Notes: generated by a model from the letters alone, not told the origin. DNA of 8,375 nucleotides from Helicobacteraceae bacterium (GCA_947497635.1 CANMHZ010000043.1:1-8375), one strand, 5' to 3'. Counted from the stretch's first letter, positions 1 to 5,906 are shown. Numbers and translations are program-made.

Positions 1-1
1 G

Positions 2-15
2 CCCTAAAAATAGGG
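2..15. repeat. Short perfect hairpin at left edge
   Basis: A 5-bp inverted repeat (CCCTA / TAGGG) surrounds a 4-nt A loop. It sits just left of the larger 26-58 dyad and may belong to the 3' end of whatever lies left of the window. There is no T-run after it on the plus strand, so it is not a convincing terminator. It is short enough to be chance. Confidence 0.3.
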
Positions 16-25
16 AAAAGAGATC

Positions 26-58
26 TTTTGGAGCCCGTATCACATATTGGCTCCAAAA
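26..58. repeat. Perfect 10-bp dyad upstream of the lipoprotein operon
   Basis: TTTTGGAGCC at 26-35 and its exact reverse complement GGCTCCAAAA at 49-58 are separated by 13 nt. The GC core (GGAGCC/GGCTCC) has T's on the outer 5' side and A's on the outer 3' side. This is the reverse of what an intrinsic terminator needs, and it holds on both strands. A protein-binding dyad or the inverted repeat of a small element is therefore more likely than a terminator. The upstream gene is outside the window, so its role cannot be fixed. Confidence 0.55.
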
Positions 59-113
59 TACTATTGTCTTCGAAGGGTTAGTTAGCGTCAATAATCAGCT
101 TTTTCTGGGTTTT

Positions 114-122
114 TGCTATTTT
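114..122 (+). promoter_or_regulatory. Candidate promoter for the lipoprotein operon
   Basis: A TG-extended -10-like sequence (TGC then TATTTT, 117-122) lies behind a T-rich tract (about 101-114). Campylobacterota housekeeping promoters typically have an AT-rich periodic upstream region, a TG-extended -10 and little or no -35. It would start transcription about 15 nt before the lipoprotein ATG at 145. The -10 is not a good match to TATAAT, so this is tentative. Confidence 0.3.
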
Positions 123-144
123 TTTAAAGTCATCGGATTTACAT

Positions 145-690
145 ATGCACTTAAAGATAATGTTTATATCCGTTAGTACAGCACTTATTGTGGGTTTTAC
201 TGGATGTGTATCCAAAGAACATCAAATTGAATTTGCAAATGCACCCAAATGGGTTTTAACGCAAAACAATGAAAAAGGCATCAGTGGCTCAGGGAGTTCC
301 AAAATTGGAAAAGGTGGAATGTCATTCGCCATTATAGAAGCGGAAGCAAATGGCAGAGATACGATGACACGCCAAATGCAAGTAAGAGTTACTAGTATGG
401 TCAAAAATTTTATGCAACAAACGGGTGTCGGTGATGGTCAAACGGTGGATAAAGTTGTTTCAAGCGTTTCTCGTCAAACTGCATCCCATGATCTTATCGG
501 AACTCAGCGAAAAGATATGTGGATTTCACCATCGGGAGAAGTGTGGGTATTGATGAGTATGTCGGATCAAAGTGTTTTGGACGTAAAAAATGCAGTGAAA
601 AGCAGTTTTAAAAATGACGATGCCCTCCATCAGCAAGTAGAAGCAAAGCATGCGCAAGATAAGCTGGATAGAGAATTGGAGAGATTATAA
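145..690 (+). CDS. LPP20-family outer-membrane lipoprotein
   Basis: The 181-aa product has a lysine-containing n-region, a hydrophobic core and a lipobox-like VGFTGC, with the lipidation cysteine at residue 21. It is probably exported and lipid-anchored. After a short linker comes the pattern of the LPP20 family (named for the Helicobacter LPP20 lipoprotein; flagellar FlgP is related): APKWV at residues 33-37, a glycine/serine-rich GSGSS segment, then an Ala/Glu-rich helix and a long alternating helix/strand region ending in a VWVLMSMS strand. The tail (about 155-181) is strongly charged and helical. The exact role is unknown; members act in the envelope or flagellar outer-membrane structures. 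ATG 145 was chosen over ATG 160 because it keeps the positive n-region, although the ribosome site is weak for both. It is probably the first gene of an operon that ends with a second LPP20-containing protein. Confidence 0.8.
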   Translation: MHLKIMFISVSTALIVGFTGCVSKEHQIEFANAPKWVLTQNNEKGISGSGSSKIGKGGMSFAIIEAEANGRDTMTRQMQVRVTSMVKNFMQQTGVGDGQTVDKVVSSVSRQTASHDLIGTQRKDMWISPSGEVWVLMSMSDQSVLDVKNAVKSSFKNDDALHQQVEAKHAQDKLDRELERL

Positions 691-691
691 A

Positions 692-835
692 ATGATTCAT
701 CAAAGATTACATGATACATTTATTCTACCTTCATCTAAGGCAGAAGAGAAATTCTGGGTAGCGCATCGAGCATTGAAAGCACTTGCAGAAATAAAATGTA
801 ATAACTATAAAAATTCATCAAAGGAAAATATATGA
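692..835 (+). CDS. Small hypothetical protein (47 aa)
   Basis: The ATG at 692 lies 1 nt after the lipoprotein stop, and GGAGA at 678-682 is well placed as a ribosome site. The stop overlaps the next start as ATGA (832-835), which suggests translational coupling. The product is basic, with no membrane segment or signal peptide; the middle (AEEKFWVAHRALKALAEI) looks helical. I do not recognise the family. An in-frame ATG at 650 would give 61 aa but would overlap the lipoprotein by 41 nt, so the shorter form is preferred. Reality rests only on ribosome site and packing. Confidence 0.5.
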   Translation: MIHQRLHDTFILPSSKAEEKFWVAHRALKALAEIKCNNYKNSSKENI

Positions 836-1119
836 GTTCACAAATAATTACTGTAAAAACAAAGGATGGAGTACCTCGTCAATATTCAATTGATGAAGTG
901 GGGAATGGTCAATATATTGTTGATTTACATGAAGGTAGTATTTATGATGGTAAACCAGCAGTTTTCAATTCTCCAGATGATGCTTTTTTGTTTGTACTCA
1001 AAATTATGAGTTGGGGAAATTCTCCTATTGATCTAATCACTAGTGGTGGCACTTTTCTTAATGAAGTAAAGATCATAGCCCTATGCCAAAATTCAAATAT
1101 TACTGTAAATTGCTACTAG
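832..1119 (+). CDS. Hypothetical protein (95 aa)
   Basis: AAGGA at 821-825 precedes the ATG by six bases, and the start overlaps the previous stop by 4 nt. The product has no signal peptide or transmembrane helix and should be cytoplasmic. The N-terminal half reads as a small beta-rich fold (ITVKTKDG, QYSIDEV, GQYIVDLHEG), followed by a helix around SPDDAFLFVLKIMSWG and a hydrophobic IIALC segment near the end. I cannot assign a family. The next gene starts 9 nt downstream, so it belongs to the same apparent operon as the two LPP20-type proteins. It is AT-rich compared with the luxS side. Confidence 0.65.
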   Translation: MSSQIITVKTKDGVPRQYSIDEVGNGQYIVDLHEGSIYDGKPAVFNSPDDAFLFVLKIMSWGNSPIDLITSGGTFLNEVKIIALCQNSNITVNCY

Positions 1120-1128
1120 GATGTTTGA

Positions 1129-3612
1129 GTGAAAATAATACTCTCACTAGCCTGCCTCGCTGCATTAAGTTACGGTTACAGTTCTGACACATTTTATGCC
1201 AAAGCAAATGATGATGGAAAACTTGTATCACTAACGACGCAGTATCAATTAGCCAGAGATGACAATAAGAGTGAAAAGTATGAGCCTTCGTTTGCGTGCA
1301 TTTCTGAAAGGGTTGTTACGATATCAAAGAATACCTCTTCGTATGAAAGCGATAGATATACACGAGGATTACATTATTTTAGGTGTAAAAAAGGTCTTTT
1401 TTCTAGTGAAAATAGCTCTTGCTATAACCCATTTTTTTCAATAAGTAGTCCTATTTTAACAAGGAGAACGGATAATGGAAGTGTTGAGCCCTTGGGCATA
1501 ATCATTGCTCCAGTATCCATGGCTATCGGTGCAATAGTAGGAAGTGTTTTTTATGAAAAAAAATTTGATAAAGATAAATACAACGCATTCATTGATACGT
1601 ATGGCTTAGAAAGAAATAAAAAAGATATTTTTAGCGATTTGGATCATACCTATACTACTAAGTTTATAGCATGTGATCTTTCAGCTTACGAAGCCAAAGA
1701 TTACACCAGTATTACCCCCGAAACTGCGTGCAAACATTTACCCGATGAGGGACTTTTTTTGTATCGTACCAATCAAGGGATGTTTTCAGATGGCAAAAGT
1801 GAAGTAATAGGATTATATGGTGCTGATGAGATCAGTAATCCTCTAAAAATATCCCAAAAAATCGTTCAACGAATGATCGAACATTATATGGATGTCGTAG
1901 CTCTTCATCCTGAGATACCGTTGCCTAAAACATTGCCACAGCTTGTTTTAGAAAAAAGTCAGTTTGAAAAAGAGTCTGATTTTCAAAAACGGAAGAACCA
2001 AGCCCTTAGTCAAAGAGAAGAAGAGCAAAAAGCGCTCAATGAAGCGTATATCAGTGCGGTCAAAAAACGTAACCTTGCTATTTTCGAAGAGCTTGAAGAT
2101 CGAAAAGCAACGGTGAAAAAGAAAATTGTCGAGTTTCGAAAACAAGCTTTTATGGCAGTCGCTACCCCTCCGAATTTTGCTTTTAAAAATTACGATGCAG
2201 AGAATGAAAAACTTTATGGGGAATTTTCATTTGGTGACACGGCGTATCGTGTCGTTAGTATGAATGTTGATCCAAAAACAGCCCAAAAAGTTCACGATAA
2301 AACAGTAGCCCTAACGCCACAAGCCAATTATGAAATGGTAGAGTCTGGCGATAGTGCCACATTTAAAACCAAAGAACTACTATTGGTGGCGGGGTCAGAT
2401 AAGCTAAAATTCGACTATACCGACAACCGCTATCAACCAGCGTCTATGATGGTAGTCATTCCGTCATACGATATATCCGCATTTCAAGATGGGATAGCCG
2501 ATGCGACAAAAGATGCGGCTACGATCAGCTCAACGGCTCTAAAAGCGTTACAAGATTTGGAACGCTATCGTGTTAAATCACAGTTGGCTATCCGTGATAC
2601 AGCAATCCATCACGTCAATGCAAAAGCACCACCATGGTATGAAAATATCGAATGCGGTGATGGTAAATGTGCGGTAGGTCGTGGTAAAACTCAAGAGGAA
2701 GCATTGAAAGTTGCCCTTGCTCAGTTGGGGTGTGTGTTAAAATCTTCAGTGAGATCTGAATTATTAATTGAAAAAACAGTAACCAATGATATAGAGCAAA
2801 AGAAAAGTAATTATACGATTCAAGAATCATGTTCAAATATAGTCGATGATGGAAGCGTGAGTATTACAAACACCACAGAAATGGACGGATGGTATTATGT
2901 ACGGACAGTGCAAGTAAAAGTTCAAGGAGAAAAGCAAAGGGCATGGGATAAGACACAAAATCAGATCAGCCCCACTTCGACACTAAGTATTCCTTCCATA
3001 AATGGAACTCTTTCTGATACTACTGCAATTGCATTTGAGTGGAAACCAATAGAAGACCCAAGCGTAAGCGGTTATTATGTTTATCGATCTGACGATCAAG
3101 CTTCTACTTTTAAACGTATTGCTACAATTGAAAATGGATATGTAACTCATTTTGTTGATGAAAATCTAGCACCTAATATGCAGTATCTATACAAATTTTC
3201 CTCGAAAGGTAAGAACGAGACTGAGTCAAAAGCTTCTGAAAGCCTGATATGTTGGACTTTGCCTTTGTTGAATACAACTAGAATTTCATCAACGACAGCT
3301 CCTGTCGCATTTTTTCAAGGTATAAGTAATATGCCAAAAAGTGCTAAAGTTTTGTGGCGACCACATTCTAGTAAAAGCATTAATGGTTATATTATCGAGC
3401 GGATGACTCAGCACGAGCAACAATGGGTTGAAGTTGCAACTGTCAAAGGACGACTTAGCGCAGAATACATTGATGGTGATCTTCAAGATGAAGAAGTGTA
3501 CTATTATAGAATACGTGCCACAAATTATGATAATGTAATTACTGCACCTAGTGAAGCAAGTAGAATTATTACTCAAGCTCGTGAAAAAACTGAGTTAGTT
3601 AGTGCGCCATAG
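1129..3612 (+). CDS. Exported multidomain protein: coiled coil, LPP20-like domain, two fibronectin type III domains
   Basis: The 827-aa product starts at GTG 1129, with AGGA at 1118-1121. An N-terminal signal sequence (residues 1 to about 17) is clear; a cysteine at residue 9 is too early and in a poor context for a lipobox. Residues 20-180 are a cysteine-containing region I do not recognise, with a hydrophobic stretch at about 121-142 (LGIIIAPVSMAIGAIVGSVFY) that could be a membrane helix. Residues 274-340 are highly charged and helical (EKESDFQKRKNQA...), a probable coiled coil. Residues 345-450 look beta-rich. Residues 500-598 carry an LPP20-like motif (APPWYENI, then AVGRGKTQEEALKVALAQL). 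Residues 615-707 and 720-815 each fit a fibronectin type III fold (SGYYVYRS / NGYIIERM strands and YLYKF / YYYRIRATN strands). Several cysteines outside the signal suggest disulfides in the periplasm or at the surface. A role in adhesion or as a scaffold for the upstream LPP20 lipoprotein is inference. Confidence 0.85.
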   Translation: MKIILSLACLAALSYGYSSDTFYAKANDDGKLVSLTTQYQLARDDNKSEKYEPSFACISERVVTISKNTSSYESDRYTRGLHYFRCKKGLFSSENSSCYNPFFSISSPILTRRTDNGSVEPLGIIIAPVSMAIGAIVGSVFYEKKFDKDKYNAFIDTYGLERNKKDIFSDLDHTYTTKFIACDLSAYEAKDYTSITPETACKHLPDEGLFLYRTNQGMFSDGKSEVIGLYGADEISNPLKISQKIVQRMIEHYMDVVALHPEIPLPKTLPQLVLEKSQFEKESDFQKRKNQALSQREEEQKALNEAYISAVKKRNLAIFEELEDRKATVKKKIVEFRKQAFMAVATPPNFAFKNYDAENEKLYGEFSFGDTAYRVVSMNVDPKTAQKVHDKTVALTPQANYEMVESGDSATFKTKELLLVAGSDKLKFDYTDNRYQPASMMVVIPSYDISAFQDGIADATKDAATISSTALKALQDLERYRVKSQLAIRDTAIHHVNAKAPPWYENIECGDGKCAVGRGKTQEEALKVALAQLGCVLKSSVRSELLIEKTVTNDIEQKKSNYTIQESCSNIVDDGSVSITNTTEMDGWYYVRTVQVKVQGEKQRAWDKTQNQISPTSTLSIPSINGTLSDTTAIAFEWKPIEDPSVSGYYVYRSDDQASTFKRIATIENGYVTHFVDENLAPNMQYLYKFSSKGKNETESKASESLICWTLPLLNTTRISSTTAPVAFFQGISNMPKSAKVLWRPHSSKSINGYIIERMTQHEQQWVEVATVKGRLSAEYIDGDLQDEEVYYYRIRATNYDNVITAPSEASRIITQAREKTELVSAP

Positions 3613-3669
3613 CCACTAAAATAATTCAGCATTTGAAGTATTTAAAAAATAAGACGAATCACGCTACAT

Positions 3670-3696
3670 GGGGCTATAAAAAAGTTTTTAAACCCC
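3670..3696. terminator. Imperfect GGGG...CCCC hairpin after the FN3 gene
   Basis: GGGG (3670-3673) can pair with CCCC (3693-3696), and the AT-rich arms inside (CTATAAAAAA against TTTTTAAA) pair imperfectly. It lies 58 nt after the stop of the 827-aa gene and could end that operon. There is no clean T-run right after the CCCC arm, so efficiency is doubtful. The CCCC arm abuts the displaced ABM gene fragment. Confidence 0.3.
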
Positions 3697-3759
3697 ATAC
3701 GCCCCCTCATCCAACAACTCCAACTCCTGTGTATACTTATCCTCCACACTCTCCACATA
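3691..3759 (-). pseudogene. Displaced 3'-end fragment of an ABM monooxygenase gene
   Basis: Read on the minus strand, this stretch gives a peptide bounded by stops whose core (VEDKYTQELELLDEGAY) matches the C-terminus of the intact ABM protein (VEDKYTEELELLDEGAY). At the DNA level 3697-3748 aligns without gaps to 4271-4322 with 5 mismatches in 52. It has no start codon or upstream part, so it is a gene remnant. The two copies are in the same orientation, 574 bp apart, with the hicA remnant and hicB between them. It probably marks the end of an insertion or a duplication. Confidence 0.75.
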
Positions 3760-3792
3760 AAGCTAGTTTCCATAATATCTACCTAAGACTTT

Positions 3793-3811
3793 ATTGTGTA
3801 AGATTGTGTAA
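3793..3811. promoter_or_regulatory. Tandem 9-bp repeats in the hicAB promoter region
   Basis: ATTGTGTAA occurs at 3793-3801 and again at 3803-3811, exactly 10 bp apart, so both face the same side of the helix. A possible -10 (TGTAAT, 3807-3812) overlaps the second copy. HicB antitoxins with ribbon-helix-helix domains commonly autoregulate, and this position, just ahead of the AAGGA ribosome site at 3815-3819, fits an operator. The link to HicB is inference. Confidence 0.35.
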
Positions 3812-3826
3812 TAAAAGGATGGCATG

Positions 3827-3901
3827 ATGAGCAAAAAAGATAAACTTGTTAAAGCAATTTATGTCAAACACGTATTAGAAATATTGGGAGAAAAGAAATG
3901 A
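3827..3901 (+). pseudogene. hicA: Probable internally deleted HicA toxin remnant (24 codons)
   Basis: A good ribosome site (AAGGA, 3815-3819) precedes an ORF of only 24 codons that overlaps the hicB start by ATGA, the usual toxin-antitoxin arrangement. Its beginning (MSKKDKLVKAI) resembles the N-terminus of many HicA proteins, and its end (YVKHVLEILGEKK) resembles their C-terminal helix. HicA proteins are usually about 60-85 aa, with a central double-stranded-RNA-binding-like fold and a catalytic histidine. That middle part is missing here, so the product should have no toxin activity. An upstream in-frame ATG at 3824 is possible. It could instead be an unrelated leader peptide, but position and both ends favour a HicA relic. 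Confidence 0.55.
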
Positions 3902-4254
3902 AAAATTTAGCTTATTATTTAAATCTTGATTATGAGATTGTCATTAAAAAGGTGAGTGCTGAAGATGGGGATGGTTGGTTTGCCTATTACAAAGATTTCA
4001 AAGGAGTGATGGGGGATGGAGAGAGTGCTATTGAGGCGATTGAGTCCGCTCAAAACGCTTTTGCGGCTTTTGTCGAAGATTCTCTTGCTCATGGTGATAG
4101 TATTCATGAACCTCATGGTATAGAAAAAAGTTTACGGATCAATATCTCTATGCCTGAAAATTTGGTGAAAAAAATCGATAGTTATATACAACCGTTGCAT
4201 TTGAGCCGCTCGGCTTTTTTACAAAAAGCGGCACTTAGAGAGATTGGGTACTAA
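3898..4254 (+). CDS. hicB: HicB-family antitoxin
   Basis: The 118-aa product has the standard HicB layout. An N-terminal partially degraded RNase-H-like fold covers about residues 1-70 (NLDYEIVIKK, then GDGWFAYYKDFKGVMGDGES and a helix rich in Ala/Glu). A C-terminal ribbon-helix-helix DNA-binding domain covers about 78-118 (SLRINISMP, NLVKKIDSYI, LSRSAFLQKAA). HicB normally neutralises the HicA mRNA interferase and represses its own operon. GGGAG at 3886-3890 is a good ribosome site. The gene is full length while its toxin partner looks reduced to 24 codons, so it may be an orphan antitoxin or a repressor only. Its stop lies 4 bp from the stop of the convergent ABM gene. Confidence 0.9.
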   Translation: MKNLAYYLNLDYEIVIKKVSAEDGDGWFAYYKDFKGVMGDGESAIEAIESAQNAFAAFVEDSLAHGDSIHEPHGIEKSLRINISMPENLVKKIDSYIQPLHLSRSAFLQKAALREIGY

Positions 4255-4258
4255 AATC

Positions 4259-4567
4259 TCACATCATCCTATACGCCCCCTCATCCAACAACTCCAATTC
4301 TTCCGTATATTTATCCTCCACAAATGGCTCATAGTGCGATTTGTAGTACGCATAGTGCGCGGTGAGTTTGTGCCCCTCTAATGACTCCTCATCCGCCCAC
4401 GATTCGACGGCAAAGAATTTCTTTGGGTTAGTTTGGGATTGGAAGATGTAATAGAAGAGACATCCTGCTTCTTTGAGTGAGGGGGCTACCATATCCTCTA
4501 ACAGTTTTTTGACGGTAGCAATATGCTCCTCTTTGGCGATAAAAGTTACTTTTTTGGTGATTTTCAT
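4259..4567 (-). CDS. Antibiotic-biosynthesis-monooxygenase (ABM) domain protein
   Basis: The 102-aa protein has the size and pattern of the ABM/YgiN-LsrG ferredoxin-like dimeric fold. A first strand (KKVTFIAKEE) is followed by a helix (IATVKKLLEDMVAPSLKEAGC), a strand pair (CLFYYIFQSQTNPKKFFAVESWADEE) and GHKLTAHY at about 65-72, then a helix leading to the C-terminus. Family members include quinol monooxygenases, heme-degrading enzymes and LsrG, which acts on phospho-AI-2. The His-Lys...His-Tyr stretch is also found in LsrG-type proteins, but it does not decide function. The start at 4567 has AAAGGA just upstream on the minus strand. A longer reading from 4639 would begin inside a REP-like palindrome and is rejected. 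It probably follows the aldolase in one transcript. Confidence 0.8.
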   Translation of the reverse strand: MKITKKVTFIAKEEHIATVKKLLEDMVAPSLKEAGCLFYYIFQSQTNPKKFFAVESWADEESLEGHKLTAHYAYYKSHYEPFVEDKYTEELELLDEGAYRMM

Positions 4568-4590
4568 GTTTTTCCTTTGATATTGTTTTT

Positions 4591-4645
4591 CCGTTCGCTC
4601 TGAGCTTGTCGAAGAGTCATGGTTCGACAAGCTCACCACGAACGG
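4591..4645. repeat. REP-like palindromic element
   Basis: Two 23-nt arms (4591-4613 and 4623-4645) are reverse complements except for three adjacent positions, around a 9-nt loop. The core TGAGCTTGTCGAA / TTCGACAAGCTCA and outer CCGTTCG / CGAACGG are of the kind seen in dispersed intergenic palindromes in many proteobacteria, recalled from general knowledge. It lies between the aldolase stop and the ABM start and should form a stable hairpin in their shared transcript, where it could shape differential mRNA stability. No RAYT transposase is in the window. Confidence 0.8.
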
Positions 4646-4651
4646 GGGATA

Positions 4652-5824
4652 TTATTTCTTCAATTTTGCTTGTTCGAGTTCCCAATACTCCATCTCAAAC
4701 ATCTGCGCAAGACTAAGAGATGTCCATGCTCCAAGCTGTTCGGCACTTAAAATCGCAGTAATGGTATGCTCTACGATATCGGCGATGATGCGAGACTCTT
4801 TCTCGTCTTTGCCCAGCGCAACTGCCCCCAACCCTTTGATAATCGCATAGCGAGGAGCGAGGTCGAGGCAGATGTGGTTAGGGCTGCTGTTTTTATCAAA
4901 ATAATTCTGATACTCGGTTTTAAATGTCTCTAGCCCTTTCGCACAATCAGTAGTAATAATCGCAGGAAAAGGCTTGATGCGAATGACGTGTTCAGGGGTG
5001 AGTTCGCCTTGTTTGATGAGTCGTTCTAAATTGGGGCGAGTGCTGAGTGCTTTGGCTTGGTCGGAATCCAAAACGATGGGAAAAATATCACATCCGCGTA
5101 GTACGGCGACTTCATGAACTAACGACCGAATAATCTCTACGTCGATATTCCCTTGGCTTGCACTAGAAAGAAACGTGACATTTTTTTGTAAGTAGTCTTC
5201 CGCTTTTGTGACAAGTGTTATCATCTTCTCGTAAGCGATTTTGGCATCATCATCAAAAGTAAAAACACCATGATTGAGGAGAATAATCCCATCGAGAGTT
5301 TTCCAATCGATGTTTCGTGTCATGGTATGGATATGTTTAGCAAGCTCAAATCCTGGCATAACGTAGTCAATAAGGAGCATATTCTCACCGTACAACTCTT
5401 TCATTAGCTCTTCACCATTAGGGGTGTTGGTGAGCGTCACAACGGCATCGGCGTGGGTGTGATCGACGTATTTGAAAGGGATAATAGCGTGGAGTATCGC
5501 TTCGATGGAGGGGTTGGGGAAGCTTTGATCGCTCATAGCTTCTCGTTGCTCTTTCACCATCTGTGTATCAGTGAGTGTTTCACGCCCTGCCATCTCTATA
5601 AGAATGTTCAAATCGACAGGGGAAAAACCACCTTTTTCTATGGTATCGAGATTCCAACCAGACCCTTTGACATAAAGAATCCCGTCAATTTTCACGGAGG
5701 TATTGCCACCGCCATGGAGAACTAAATCTTGCTTTCTACCCAAAAGTTGTGAGGTGTAGACCCGCATTGCTAAAGGATCATTGGTATACTTTGCAGCTAT
5801 TGTGTCGTCAAAGAGACTTTTCAT
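4652..5824 (-). CDS. Class II aldolase/adducin family protein (stand-alone aldolase half)
   Basis: The 390-aa product matches the aldolase half of bifunctional rhamnulose-phosphate-aldolase-like/short-chain-dehydrogenase proteins, from my knowledge of that family. Visible motifs are HGGGNTSVK (37-45), the GSGWNL loop (54-59), PSIEAILHA (105-113) with the probable catalytic Glu108, DHTHAD (121-126) giving metal ligands His122 and His124, and LLNHGVF (182-188) giving His185. The C-terminal part (about 260-390) follows the fused family to its linker (YWELEQAKL) and then stops, so the dehydrogenase domain is absent. The fused forms are about 700 aa. These enzymes split sugar phosphates by retro-aldol cleavage using a divalent metal; the substrate here is unknown. 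The ribosome site AAGGA lies just upstream of the ATG. It diverges from luxS. Confidence 0.88.
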   Translation of the reverse strand: MKSLFDDTIAAKYTNDPLAMRVYTSQLLGRKQDLVLHGGGNTSVKIDGILYVKGSGWNLDTIEKGGFSPVDLNILIEMAGRETLTDTQMVKEQREAMSDQSFPNPSIEAILHAIIPFKYVDHTHADAVVTLTNTPNGEELMKELYGENMLLIDYVMPGFELAKHIHTMTRNIDWKTLDGIILLNHGVFTFDDDAKIAYEKMITLVTKAEDYLQKNVTFLSSASQGNIDVEIIRSLVHEVAVLRGCDIFPIVLDSDQAKALSTRPNLERLIKQGELTPEHVIRIKPFPAIITTDCAKGLETFKTEYQNYFDKNSSPNHICLDLAPRYAIIKGLGAVALGKDEKESRIIADIVEHTITAILSAEQLGAWTSLSLAQMFEMEYWELEQAKLKK

Positions 5825-5847
5825 AATATTCCTTAATTAATTGTCAA

Positions 5848-5853
5848 ATTATA
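5848..5853 (-). promoter_or_regulatory. Candidate -10 of the aldolase-ABM promoter
   Basis: On the minus strand this reads TATAAT exactly, preceded by CGTCGC. It would start transcription near 5841, leaving a leader of about 16 nt that contains the AAGGA ribosome site. There is no good -35 (AACATA at the expected place), which is common in Campylobacterota. The 92-bp gap to luxS must hold promoters for both directions. Confidence 0.5.
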
Positions 5854-5879
5854 GCGACGCAAGGATGAATTATGTTACC

Positions 5880-5906
5880 ATTGTTCCAACTAAAGAACAA
5901 TTTTTA
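5880..5906 (+). promoter_or_regulatory. luxS: Hairpin with T-tract in the luxS leader
   Basis: ATTGTTC (5880-5886) and GAACAAT (5895-5901) form a perfect 7-bp dyad around 8 nt. The final T starts a run of five T's, and the AAGGA ribosome site follows at once. It could be an operator in the divergent promoter region or a weak attenuator. The stem is AT-rich, so neither role is certain. Confidence 0.4.

Noticed and set aside
26..58. Intrinsic terminator of an upstream gene
   Set aside because: The T- and A-runs are on the wrong sides of the GC stem for termination on either strand.
650..691. Longer 61-codon form of the small ORF ending at 835
   Set aside because: It would overlap the lipoprotein gene by 41 nt; the ATG at 692 has a well-placed GGAGA and normal operon spacing.
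1948..2145. Minus-strand ORFs inside the 827-aa gene (also near 2615-2836 and 3289-3576)
   Set aside because: They are antisense shadows of coiled-coil, LPP20-like and FN3 coding sequence, with low-complexity or unstructured products.
3633..3827. Plus-strand ORF of 64 codons, proline/histidine-rich
   Set aside because: Much of it is the antisense reading of the displaced ABM gene tail, which explains the Pro/Thr/His-rich sequence. There is no clear ribosome site, and it overlaps the proposed hicAB promoter repeats.
3697..4322. Integron cassette with attC-like sites around hicAB
   Set aside because: A GTTRRRY-type 7-mer occurs in both repeat copies on the minus strand, but it is part of ABM coding sequence. 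No paired core sites forming an attC-like fold were seen, and no integron integrase gene is present in the window.
4568..4639. N-terminal extension of the ABM protein starting at 4639
   Set aside because: The added 24 residues are largely translated from a REP-like palindrome. The internal ATG at 4567 has a good ribosome site and begins where the ABM fold begins.
5453..5725. Plus-strand ORF inside the aldolase gene
   Set aside because: It lies wholly within the strongly supported aldolase reading frame, shows no recognisable protein pattern and has no ribosome site; it is a shadow.
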